NCBI RefSeq assembly: GCF_017676385.1
Contig: NZ_JAFFZN010000003.1
Location: 310,001 to 374,000, forward strand
Reading direction: 5' to 3'
Length of the DNA stretch: 64,000 nt
From: Streptomyces spirodelae
Lineage (GTDB): Bacteria > Actinomycetota > Actinomycetes > Streptomycetales > Streptomycetaceae
Of this stretch, positions 34,418 to 42,070 are shown one piece after another (position 1 is the first letter of the stretch; each line of letters opens with the position of its first letter). Position numbers and translations under genes: made by a program. The notes under the pieces are model-generated. The model did not search any database. It had not been told where the DNA came from and was given only the letters and a program-made list of their open reading frames with translations.

Positions 34418-35871
34418 GGCGACTGCTCCAGACCGGACGCGGCCGTGCCGTGGTGGCCGGCGGCGCGGCGGGCCAGCACCGTGGTGGAGCGGCCGTCCAG
34501 ATAGGGCAGGAGCAGCACACGGCCGCCCCACTCCTCCAGCGTCGCGGCCTCCGGGAGCCGCTCGGTCCCGTAGTCGCCGCCCTTGACCCACACATGCGGG
34601 CGCAGCTCCCGCAGCAGGCGCTCAGGCGTGTTCTCGTCGAAGACGGCGATCGCGTCCACGCAGTCGAGCCCGGCCAGCACCGAGACGCGGTCGGCCTCCG
34701 GGGTGATGGGGCGCCCCTCGCCCTTGAGGCGGCGTACGGACGTGTCCGAGTTCAGGCACACGATGAGGCAGTCGCCGGTGCGGCGCGCGTTCTGCAGCAT
34801 GCCGACGTGACCGGCGTGCAGCAGGTCGAAACAGCCGCCGGTGGCCACCACCGTGCCGCCGCGTGCCCGTACGGAGGCCGCCAGGGCGCGCGCGTCGTCC
34901 GTCCTGGTCACCTGCGGCACCGTCGGCGGGGAGCTGGGCACCCCGCCCCACAGCGCCGGGTTGCGCACCCCTCCGGCGGCCACGAAGGCGCCCGACTGGC
35001 GCACCGCCTCATGGGTGGCCTCCTCCGGCAGGGCCCCGTCGGCCAGTGCCCGCGCCGCGGTCGCCGCGAAACAGTCACCGGCGCCGCAGGGGTCGCCCTC
35101 GGCCTCCTGGGACGGCGGGAAGTACAGCGGCGCCTCGTCCCCGGGCCGGGCCAGCACCGCGCCGCGCCGGCCCAGCGTCACCGCGACGGCGGCGCTGCGC
35201 CACTCGGCGGCGAGCGCCGCACCGCGTCGGCCGTGCCCGTGCAGCCCGTCGCTGTCCCCGCCCGTTTCCGGGTGCTCCTCGGAGCACAGCGCCATGGCCT
35301 CGGCCGCGTTCGGGGTCACCAGGCGGACCCCCGGCACGGGCGGTTCGCCGCGCGGGTGCGGGTCCCACACCACCTGGGTGTGGCCCGCCAGCACGGCGAG
35401 TTCGGCGCGCAGCCGCGCCGCGACACCGCGCCCGTAGTCGGAGACGAGCACCGTGTGCGCCCCGGCGAGCGCGGCGCGCACCTCGTCGGTGACCGGCCCC
35501 ACGGTGCCGCCGCCCCGGTCCACCCGCAGCAGCGGCCGCCCTCGTGCGCACAGCCGCGTCTTGACGGGCACGCTGCCGCGCAGCGGCAGCTCCAGCAGCC
35601 GTACCCGGGAGGAGAGCAGGTCGCGGACGGTCTGGTCGGACCTGCTCCGGCCCAGCGCGGTCACCAGGACGATCTCCGGGTGCTCTGTGGCGTCCCGGGG
35701 GAAGGCCCCCGCGAGCGTCGCCGCGAGCCCGGCCCCGCCGGGCCTGTTGTGCTCCTCGGACACGTCCAGCACCGGCGCGGGCGCGTCCGGAGCCAGCCGG
35801 TTGGCCTGGCCCTCGACATCGGTGTCCAACAGCGTGTCACCGACGACGACGAGCGGGCGATTGCGAGGCAT
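34414..35871 (-). CDS. hldE: Bifunctional heptose-7-phosphate kinase / heptose-1-phosphate nucleotidyltransferase
   Basis: Predicted 485 residues; ATG 35871 with AAAGGA 7 bases before. The N-terminal half is a PfkB kinase (VVVGDTLLDTDVEG, RPGGAGLAATLAGAFP, VSDYGRGV, and the DPCGAGDCFAATAARAL anion-hole signature at about residue 255). The C-terminal third is a cytidylyltransferase fold with GGCFDLLHAGHVGMLQNAR (HxGH), VCLNSDTSVRRLKGEGRP and VKGGDYGTERLPEA. Both active sites look intact, as in E. coli HldE. It would make ADP-D-glycero-beta-D-manno-heptose from heptose 7-phosphate, with a phosphatase step by GmhB between its two reactions. Confidence 0.9.
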   Translation of the reverse strand: MPRNRPLVVVGDTLLDTDVEGQANRLAPDAPAPVLDVSEEHNRPGGAGLAATLAGAFPRDATEHPEIVLVTALGRSRSDQTVRDLLSSRVRLLELPLRGSVPVKTRLCARGRPLLRVDRGGGTVGPVTDEVRAALAGAHTVLVSDYGRGVAARLRAELAVLAGHTQVVWDPHPRGEPPVPGVRLVTPNAAEAMALCSEEHPETGGDSDGLHGHGRRGAALAAEWRSAAVAVTLGRRGAVLARPGDEAPLYFPPSQEAEGDPCGAGDCFAATAARALADGALPEEATHEAVRQSGAFVAAGGVRNPALWGGVPSSPPTVPQVTRTDDARALAASVRARGGTVVATGGCFDLLHAGHVGMLQNARRTGDCLIVCLNSDTSVRRLKGEGRPITPEADRVSVLAGLDCVDAIAVFDENTPERLLRELRPHVWVKGGDYGTERLPEAATLEEWGGRVLLLPYLDGRSTTVLARRAAGHHGTAASGLEQSP

Positions 35872-35912
35872 CGGTGCGTCCTTTGTTCCGTCGCTTCGAA
35901 GAGGGGGTGCGT

Positions 35913-36521
35913 TTACGGGGCCTCCACCGCTGAGAGCAGCCCCTCCGCGGGCCCCTGCGCCGCGTCGAACGCCTCGCACAGCAAGTGCACGGTCACCAGA
36001 TGCACCTCCTGCACGGTCGCCGCCGAATCGGCGACCACGCACAGCGCGGCGTCCACCGCTGCGGCCAGCGGATTGGGTGCCGGCCCGGTCAGTGCCCACA
36101 CCTCCAGGCCCGCCCGGCGGCCCGCCAGCGCGGCGTTCACCAGATTCTCGCTCCGCCCCGAGGTGGACAGCAGCATCAGCACGTCCCCCCGGCGGCCGTG
36201 CGCGGTGACCTGACGCGCATACAGGTCGGCGAAGCCGTAGTCGTTGCCGATGGCTGTCACAGCGGAGGTGTCGGCGTGCAGGGCGATGGCGGAGTACGGT
36301 CTGCGCTCGCCCTGGTAGCGGCCCACCAGTTCGGCCGTCAGATGCTGGGCCTGGGCCGCACTGCCGCCGTTGCCGGCGGCCAGCAGCCGCCCCCCGGCGC
36401 GCAGCGCCTCGGCCAGCCGCTCACCCCAGGCGGTGACCTGCGCGGTGTGCTGTTCGCGGAAGGCGGCCACGGCCTGTTCGAGCGCCTGGCAGTGGGCGTG
36501 TGCGGGGTCGGCAGAGAGCAT
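35913..36521 (-). CDS. gmhA: Sedoheptulose-7-phosphate isomerase (SIS domain)
   Basis: Predicted 202 residues. SIS motifs are AGGRLLAAGNGGSAAQAQHL (about 43-61), LLSTSGRSENLVNAAL and the late VQEVHLVTVHLLCEAFD, the last supplying the GmhA-type catalytic Glu and metal-binding residues. Only 41 bases separate its stop from the hldE start. GmhA starts ADP-heptose synthesis from the pentose-phosphate intermediate sedoheptulose 7-phosphate. It begins 10 bases after the GT4 stop, so it is cotranscribed with it. An intact LPS-heptose pathway in a Gram-positive organism is notable. Confidence 0.9.
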   Translation of the reverse strand: MLSADPAHAHCQALEQAVAAFREQHTAQVTAWGERLAEALRAGGRLLAAGNGGSAAQAQHLTAELVGRYQGERRPYSAIALHADTSAVTAIGNDYGFADLYARQVTAHGRRGDVLMLLSTSGRSENLVNAALAGRRAGLEVWALTGPAPNPLAAAVDAALCVVADSAATVQEVHLVTVHLLCEAFDAAQGPAEGLLSAVEAP

Positions 36522-36531
36522 CTCGGACTCC

Positions 36532-37821
36532 TCAGTGGACGGCCGGTGTCACCGGCACGGCGGTCGGCTGTGCGGCGGCCCGCGCCGCCCGCGCTTCCAG
36601 TACGCGGCGGTAGACGTCCTCGGTCTGTGCCACCACGCGCGCCCAGCTGTAGCGGGAGAGCACCCGCCGCCGCCCGGCGGCGCCGTAGGCCCGGCCGCGA
36701 GCGGGCATCGCCAGCAGCGTCCGTACGGCGTCCGCCAGCGCCTCCGGGTCGCGGGGCGGCACCAGCAACCCGGTGGAGCGGTGGGAGACGGTGTCGCACT
36801 GGCCGCCGACGGCGGTGGCCACCACGGGTGTTCCGCAGCTCATCGCCTCCAGGGGGACGATGCCGAACGGCTCGTAGTCGGCGGGGCACAGCACGGCGTC
36901 CGCCGCGCGCATCAGCCGCGGCACCTCGTCGCGGCTCAGCCCGCCGGTCAGGTGCACCCGGTCGGCGACGCCGAGCTCGTGGGCGAGCCTGCGCAGCCGT
37001 GCCGCCTCCGGGTCGCATTCCAGCTCGGCGCCTGCCGGGCCGCCCGCGACGACCAGTTCGGCCTCGGGTATCCGGCTGAGCGCCTCGATGGACAGCGCGG
37101 CGCCCTTGCGGGGCACCAGCCGGCCGATGTGCGCCAGCAGCGGGCGGTGCCCGGGGCGTTGCCACCGCGGACCTGTCGGGGTGAACACCTCCGGGTCGAC
37201 ACCGCAGGGGACGACGGAGACGTGGTCGGCGGCCACCCGCATCGCGGCCAGCTCGGTGACCTCGTCCCGGCAGGTGGCGATGATCCGGTCGCAGGACGTG
37301 CCGATCGCCGTCTCGCAGGGGATGCGCTCGCCGGGGCTGGTGTCCGCTGCGCCCTGGTGCCGCTTCTTGACGGTGCCCAGCGCGTGGTACGTGTGCACGA
37401 ACGGCAGCGCCCGGTCCTGCGCGGCCTGCAGGGTGGCCAGGCCCGACATCCAGAAGTGCGAGTGCACCAGGTCGGGCCGCTCAGCGGCCCACTGGGTCGA
37501 CAGGAAGGTGCCGAACAGTCCCATGCAGGGCAGCAGTTCGTCCTTCGGTACCGGGCGCGCCGGGCCGGCCGGCACATGGTGGACGTCCACACCGTGCCGC
37601 AGCGGCAGCCGTTCGGGCAGCTCGGGGGAGTCGCGTCGGGTGTAGACGGTCACCCGGTGCCCCTGCTCGGCCAGCGTCGCGGCCAGCCGTGCCACATGTA
37701 CGTTCTGGCCGCCCGCGTCGGCGCCGCCCAGCGCAGCCAGCGGACTGGCGTGCTCGGAGACGAGCGCGATGCGCAACTGCTCCTTCTTCCGGGCTGTACG
37801 GGCCGGCTGTTGGGCCGTCAT
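36532..37821 (-). CDS. Family 4 glycosyltransferase
   Basis: Predicted 429 residues; GAAGGAG 9 bases before ATG 37821. GT-B fold: IALVSEHASPLAALGGADAG, VHSHFWMSGLATLQAAQ, CRDEVTELAAMRVAADHVSV, LAHIGRLVPRKGAALSIEAL, and the nucleotide-sugar site ADYEPFGIVPLEAMSCGTP (EPFGIVPLEA). The closest well-known group is MshA/sucrose-phosphate-synthase-like GT4 enzymes, but the surrounding genes argue for a surface-glycan role. The TnpB element begins about 17 bases upstream of its start, leaving its ribosome site intact while separating it from the upstream part of the cluster. Confidence 0.9.
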   Translation of the reverse strand: MTAQQPARTARKKEQLRIALVSEHASPLAALGGADAGGQNVHVARLAATLAEQGHRVTVYTRRDSPELPERLPLRHGVDVHHVPAGPARPVPKDELLPCMGLFGTFLSTQWAAERPDLVHSHFWMSGLATLQAAQDRALPFVHTYHALGTVKKRHQGAADTSPGERIPCETAIGTSCDRIIATCRDEVTELAAMRVAADHVSVVPCGVDPEVFTPTGPRWQRPGHRPLLAHIGRLVPRKGAALSIEALSRIPEAELVVAGGPAGAELECDPEAARLRRLAHELGVADRVHLTGGLSRDEVPRLMRAADAVLCPADYEPFGIVPLEAMSCGTPVVATAVGGQCDTVSHRSTGLLVPPRDPEALADAVRTLLAMPARGRAYGAAGRRRVLSRYSWARVVAQTEDVYRRVLEARAARAAAQPTAVPVTPAVH

Positions 37822-38006
37822 CGGAGCTCTCCTTCGTGGATGCCCCCGCCTTCAGGCCGGGGTGGGGGTACCTCCCACTTGCGGGGGAAAAACGAAGCTC
37901 CTGCAGAGCAGGACAGGAAAGGTCGAATCGTCGTCAGGGCGATTCGGCGTCCACCGGCCACCGGCCGACACTCGCCACTCACAGGGGACCTGATAGCGTG
38001 TGAGGC

Positions 38007-39215
38007 ATGACGCAGCAGGTCAAGCGGGCTTTCAAGTACCGCTTCTACCCCACGGACGAGCAGGCAGCTGAACTGTCGCGCACGTTCGGCTGCGTCCGCC
38101 TCGTGTACAACAAGGCTCTCGAAGAGCGCACCCGCGCTTGGTACGGGGAACAACGCCGCATCTCCTACGTGCAGTCGTCTGCGGCGCTGACGGAGTGGAA
38201 GAAGACCGAGGAGCTGGCTTTCCTCTCGGAAGTGTCCTCCGTCCCGCTCCAGCAGGCCCTCCGTCACCTTCAGACGGCGTTCGGGAACTTCTTTGCCAAG
38301 CGGGCCAAGTACCCCAGGTACAAGAGCCGGAAGAAGTCCCGCGCGTCGGCCGAGTACACCCGCAGCGCCTTCAAGTGGCGCGACGGGCACCTGACGCTCG
38401 CGAAGATGACCGAGCCGCTGGACATCCGCTGGTCGCGTCCTCTCCCGGAGGGCTCGGAGCCGACGACGGTGACCGTGTCCCGCGACAGCGCCGGGCGCTG
38501 GTTCGTCTCGATGCTGTGCGAGGACAGCATCACTCCCGCGCCCGCCACGGGCAAGGCGGTCGGTCTGGACGCCGGGATCACCTCCCTCGTGGCCCTGTCC
38601 ACCGGAGAGAAGATCGCCAATCCCCGGCACGAGCGCCGTGACCGCACCCGCCTCGCCCGCGCGCAGCGGGAGCTGTCCCGCAAAGCCAAGGGCTCCAACA
38701 ACCGGGCCAAGGCCCGGGTGAAGGCAGCCCGCGTACACGCCCGGATCGCCGACCGGCGCCGGGACTTCCTGCACAAGCTGTCGACTCGGCTCGTCCGTGA
38801 GAACCAAACGGTCGTGATCGAGGATCTCACCGTCCGCAACCTGCTGAACAACGGCCGCCTCGCACGCGCCATCTCGGACGCGGCCTGGGCGGACCTGCGC
38901 ATGATGCTGGAGTACAAGTGCGCCTGGTACGGGCGCGAACTCGTTGTGATCGACCGCTGGTTCCCGTCCAGCAAGCTGTGCGGGAACTGCGGAACGGTCG
39001 CGGCGAAGATGCCGCTGAACGTCCGCGAGTGGACGTGCGTCTGCGGCGCCGTGCATGACCGCGACGTGAACGCGGCACACAACATCCTGGCCGCCGGGCT
39101 GGCGGCATCTGCCTGTGGAGATGGCGTAAGACCTCAACGGGAGTCCTCCCGGACGGGGCGGTCGTCGGTGAAGCAGGAAACCCAGCGGGCGACCGCTGGA
39201 ATCCCCCACCTTTAG
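38007..39215 (+). CDS. tnpB: TnpB RNA-guided endonuclease
   Basis: Predicted 402 residues, full length for the family. An N-terminal OrfB_IS605 wedge region (KRAFKYRFYPTDEQAAELSR) precedes the RuvC-like nuclease with Asp in VGLDAGITSLVAL (about 190), Glu in TVVIEDLTVRNLL (about 272) and Asp in HDRDVNAAHNILAAG (about 352). The zinc finger CGNCG...CVCG lies between the last two. All three catalytic residues appear present, so it should be active given a right-end-derived guide RNA. The ATG lies in AGGCATGACG with AGGGG 20 bases further up, so translation signals are weak. The stop falls inside the right-end hairpin. Confidence 0.93.
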   Translation: MTQQVKRAFKYRFYPTDEQAAELSRTFGCVRLVYNKALEERTRAWYGEQRRISYVQSSAALTEWKKTEELAFLSEVSSVPLQQALRHLQTAFGNFFAKRAKYPRYKSRKKSRASAEYTRSAFKWRDGHLTLAKMTEPLDIRWSRPLPEGSEPTTVTVSRDSAGRWFVSMLCEDSITPAPATGKAVGLDAGITSLVALSTGEKIANPRHERRDRTRLARAQRELSRKAKGSNNRAKARVKAARVHARIADRRRDFLHKLSTRLVRENQTVVIEDLTVRNLLNNGRLARAISDAAWADLRMMLEYKCAWYGRELVVIDRWFPSSKLCGNCGTVAAKMPLNVREWTCVCGAVHDRDVNAAHNILAAGLAASACGDGVRPQRESSRTGRSSVKQETQRATAGIPHL

Positions 39216-39232
39216 GCGGGGGAGGAAGTCAA
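39080..39232 (+). ncRNA. Probable reRNA (omegaRNA) scaffold at the right end
   Basis: TnpB guide RNAs are made from the 3' end of tnpB plus the right-end structure, with the guide read from flanking DNA. Here that gives a scaffold ending at the 39204-39232 hairpin region and a guide from about 39233 into the end of the neighbouring glycosyltransferase gene. The 5' limit is a guess. No direct evidence of transcription is visible. Confidence 0.4.
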
Positions 39233-40197
39233 CAGCGGGTCACCTCCTCGAGAAGCTGCTCCCAGCGGTGCAGGAACGGCTTGAGCCCGTAGCGGCCCAG
39301 TGCGGCGCGCCGGGCGCGTTCCCCGTCCTCGGCGGCGGCCTGCGGCTCGTCGAGGTACCGGCGTGCCGCCTCGGCCAGCACCTCGGGGCGGGTGGAGAGC
39401 ACTCCGGCGCCCTCCGGGACGGCCTCGACCGCCTCGGTGGTGGCAAGGGCGACCACCGGCATGCCCAGATGCATGGCCTCCAGCAGCGACAGGCCCAGCG
39501 ACGTCCAGCGCACCGGGTGCAGGTAGAGGCGCCGCAGCGCCATCGCCGAGTGCAGCCCCTCCTGCGGCAGGTCCTGGTCGCGGCAGCGCTCCCGGGGCAG
39601 CCCCAGGTGCTCGGCGAGCCCCGCGGTGCGCATCCCGAAGACGTCCAGCGGCACCGCCTCGCTCAGCGTGGGCAGCAGATCCGTGCCGACGTACCGGCCG
39701 CGCCGTACCGGGTCGTTGACCACGACCGCGGCGCGCGGCAGCTCACCGGTCCACCGGTGTCCGGGGTCGACGATGCCGTGCTCGATGACGGTGGTGCGGG
39801 TGGAGCCGTTGTCCCAGAACAGCCGGTTGAAGTGGGTGACGTGCACCAGCGTGAGGTCCCGGCGGTCGGCGCAGGGATGGCGGGTGTTCGGCACGTCGCC
39901 GTCCGGCGCGTTGTGCTCCAGGTAGACGGCCGGGATGTCGCGGCCGGGCCGCCGGCCGCCCAGCCAGCGCGCCGCCAGCTCCTCCTCGTGCGGGCGCTGG
40001 AGGACGACCACGTCCACATCCGCGTCGGCCAGTTGCTGCGGGCTCAGCTCGCGCACCGAGTCCGGCCAGGCGAAAGTCCGGGCCCGGCCCAGCCCGTCGG
40101 GACCGCGGTCGGGCAGCACCGGCACCAGATAGGTGTGCGGCCCCTGCACGAACGCCGTCGTCCACGAGCCGTGCACGTGCCACAGCAGAATCCTCAT
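39229..40197 (-). CDS. GT4-like glycosyltransferase next to the IS element
   Basis: Predicted 322 residues; ATG 40197 overlaps the upstream GT9 stop. MRILLWHVHGSWTTAFVQG starts a GT-B fold; VVLQRPHEEELAARW, VYLEHNAPDGDVPN and VTHFNRLFWDNG lead to VHP-like LYLHPVRWTSLGLSLLEAMH (the donor-binding E) and MPVVALATTEAVEAVPEGAG. Its TGA stop (39231-39229) lies within the GTCAA sequence at the IS right end, so the present C-terminus (WEQLLEEVTRC) may have been set by the insertion or may be native if TTGAC is retained target sequence. Comparison with an uninterrupted homologue would tell. Confidence 0.82.
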   Translation of the reverse strand: MRILLWHVHGSWTTAFVQGPHTYLVPVLPDRGPDGLGRARTFAWPDSVRELSPQQLADADVDVVVLQRPHEEELAARWLGGRRPGRDIPAVYLEHNAPDGDVPNTRHPCADRRDLTLVHVTHFNRLFWDNGSTRTTVIEHGIVDPGHRWTGELPRAAVVVNDPVRRGRYVGTDLLPTLSEAVPLDVFGMRTAGLAEHLGLPRERCRDQDLPQEGLHSAMALRRLYLHPVRWTSLGLSLLEAMHLGMPVVALATTEAVEAVPEGAGVLSTRPEVLAEAARRYLDEPQAAAEDGERARRAALGRYGLKPFLHRWEQLLEEVTRC

Positions 40198-41360
40198 GCA
40201 CGGGCCTCCAGAGCCGTCCGGTCCTCGGGGGACGTGTGCGTTTCTCGCGCCGCCCCTCCGGGCCGCGCCGCCTCCGCCGCCCGCACTGTCCGCGAGGGGG
40301 CGGGCGGCAGCCGGTCGAGCGCCGAGAGGACCTCTGTGTCCTCGATCGCGTCCAGACAGGGGTGTCCCGGCACCGGGCAGCGCACGTCGCGGGTGCCGGC
40401 GCACGGCGCGCTCTGATCGCCCAGCAGCACATGCGGCACCCCGAACGGCGCCCACCGCTCCGCGGGTACGACGGGCGAGAACAGGCACACCACAGGGGTG
40501 CCGACGGCGGCTGCCAGATGGGAGGGCCCGGTGTTGCCGACGACGGCGGCGCGGGCGCCCGCAAGGACACCCGCCAGCTCGTGCAGCCCGGTGCGGCCGC
40601 CCAGATCGAGGGCGTGTTCCCCGGCGACGGCGGCCGTCAGCTCCTTCTCCGAGGCGCCGCCGGTGACCACCACCCGGTGCCCGGCCCCGGCGAGCGCCGC
40701 CACCGCGCGCGCCGCCCGCGCACGGCTCCAGGCGCGCGCCGGTGCCGAGGCCCCGGGGTGGACGACCACATACGGGTCGGTGCCGGTCAGCGGCCCGGTG
40801 TCGGGCGGCGGGTGGATCGCCAGGCCCCCCTGGTCGCCGTCGGGCAGCGCGAACCCGGCGGCGGCCGCCAGCTCCATGGCCGCCTCCGCCTCGTGCCGTC
40901 CGGCCGCCCGCCGGTGCCGCAGCTCCAGCAGCGAACCGGGGTAGTCCTCGCTGTCCGCCCCCACCCACGCCACCCCGGCCAGCTTCAGCAGCAGCGCCAT
41001 CGGCAGCGGGCTCTGGTGGTAGGAGGTGAGCACCAGTGCGCGGTCGAAGCGGCGCCGCGCCAGGGCTTCGATGAGCGCGGCGGTCTCGGCGCGGTCCACG
41101 GCGGCCGGCTCCCGGCCCACCCAGGGCGCGTCGAAGGTGAGGACCTCGTCCACCCCGGGCAGCAGCCGCGCCGCGCCCTCGCCCAGCGGCCCCGCCAGTA
41201 GTGTCACGCGCCGTGAGCCGGCCACCGCCATCCGGACGGCGGGCCCGGCCAGCAGCACGTCACCGACGCTGTCGAGCCGTACGACGAGCGTGTGCGGGCC
41301 GCGCGGATCGTGCGGGCCGGTGCACGCGGGGGTGCGCGGGTGCGGGTTCGGGTCGGTCAT
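40194..41360 (-). CDS. Family 9 glycosyltransferase (heptosyltransferase-like), B
   Basis: Predicted 388 residues; ATG 41360 overlaps the GmhB stop. TLVVRLDSVGDVLLAGPAVR, VTLLAGPLGEGAARLLPGVD, VVVHPGASAPARAWSRARA and AAVVGNTGPSHLAAAVGTPV are GT9 features. It shares the fold with the other GT9 of the cluster, but the two are well diverged. Two GT9 enzymes together with GmhA/HldE/GmhB suggest at least two heptose transfers or one heptose and one related sugar. The C-terminal 30 residues are Ala/Pro/Arg-rich and probably disordered. Confidence 0.88.
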   Translation of the reverse strand: MTDPNPHPRTPACTGPHDPRGPHTLVVRLDSVGDVLLAGPAVRMAVAGSRRVTLLAGPLGEGAARLLPGVDEVLTFDAPWVGREPAAVDRAETAALIEALARRRFDRALVLTSYHQSPLPMALLLKLAGVAWVGADSEDYPGSLLELRHRRAAGRHEAEAAMELAAAAGFALPDGDQGGLAIHPPPDTGPLTGTDPYVVVHPGASAPARAWSRARAARAVAALAGAGHRVVVTGGASEKELTAAVAGEHALDLGGRTGLHELAGVLAGARAAVVGNTGPSHLAAAVGTPVVCLFSPVVPAERWAPFGVPHVLLGDQSAPCAGTRDVRCPVPGHPCLDAIEDTEVLSALDRLPPAPSRTVRAAEAARPGGAARETHTSPEDRTALEARA

Positions 41361-42070
41361 GTCCGGCCTCCCGGCCGGGTGGGGGCACCGACCAACGCGC
41401 GGACGGCGGCCGCCAGGTGCGCGGCGGTGCGGGGTGCCGCGCGGGTCTCCGCCGCGCGGGTGGCGGGGTTGGGCACCAGGACGCCGGTGGCCCCGGCCCG
41501 GTGCGCGGCGCCCAGGTCTGCGGCGATGTCCCCGACCACGGCCGTCTCCGGCGGGCGCACCCCCAGCACCCGGCAGGCGGCCAGCACCAGGCCGGGCTGC
41601 GGCTTGCGGCACCCGCAGCCGTCCTGCGGCAGGTGCGGGCACACGGCGGTCACCGCGATCGGCCCCACCAGGGCCTCCATACGCGCGTGCAGGGCGTCGA
41701 GCTGTGCCAGTGCGAGGAGACCGCGCCCGACGTCGGGCTGGTTGCTCACCACACCCGCCGGCACCCCGGCGGCGCGCAGCGTCGCCAGCGCCTCCCGTGC
41801 GGAGGGCCGCGGCCGGATGCGCCCCGGGTCGGTGTTGTGCGGTACGTCCTCGACGAGGGTGCCGTCCCGGTCGAAGAGGACCGCACGGGGCCGCCCGCAG
41901 CCCGGCACCGCGGCACAAGGGGTCGCGCTGGTGTGCGGAATCCGCACCAGTGGCTCATGGGGCCCGTCCTGGTACCAGGTCGCGGTCGCCGACCGCAGCA
42001 CCACCGCGGCCGGGCGCGCGCTGCGCGCCCCCGGCGAGGGCGCCGACTCCACGGATGCCTGGCTGTTCAT
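41357..42070 (-). CDS. gmhB: GmhB-like HAD phosphatase (heptose 1,7-bisphosphate 7-phosphatase)
   Basis: Predicted 237 residues. HAD motif I is RAVLFDRDGTLVEDVPHNTD at about residue 63-82, motif II VVSNQPDVGRGLL, then the zinc loop CPHLPQDGCGCRKPQPGLV (three Cys and one His) that separates GmhB from other HADs, and motif IV VVGDIAADLGAAHRAGA. The first 60 residues are an extension of uncertain role. Together with GmhA and HldE it completes synthesis of ADP-D-glycero-beta-D-manno-heptose. Coupled by overlapping starts/stops to genes on both sides. Confidence 0.88.
   Translation of the reverse strand: MNSQASVESAPSPGARSARPAAVVLRSATATWYQDGPHEPLVRIPHTSATPCAAVPGCGRPRAVLFDRDGTLVEDVPHNTDPGRIRPRPSAREALATLRAAGVPAGVVSNQPDVGRGLLALAQLDALHARMEALVGPIAVTAVCPHLPQDGCGCRKPQPGLVLAACRVLGVRPPETAVVGDIAADLGAAHRAGATGVLVPNPATRAAETRAAPRTAAHLAAAVRALVGAPTRPGGRT

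Larger units (their letters stand above)
37838..39232 (+). mobile_element. IS200/IS605-type (IS1341-like) element carrying only tnpB
   Basis: The element lies between two glycosyltransferase genes of one operon. The left end has a hairpin CCCCCGCC-TTCA-GGC(C)GGGG near 37843-37860 and GC-rich inverted sequence to about 37890. The right end has CCCCCACC-TTTA-GGCGGGGG at 39204-39223 followed by GAGGAAGTCAA. No tnpA is present, so it would need a transposase in trans. Boundaries are estimates; the terminal GTCAA may belong to the element or to the target TTGAC pentanucleotide. Confidence 0.75.

Noticed and set aside
37843..37890. CRISPR-like repeats near the TnpB left end
   Set aside because: Only two GC-rich palindromic segments, no regularly spaced repeats or spacers; better explained as the IS left-end hairpin.
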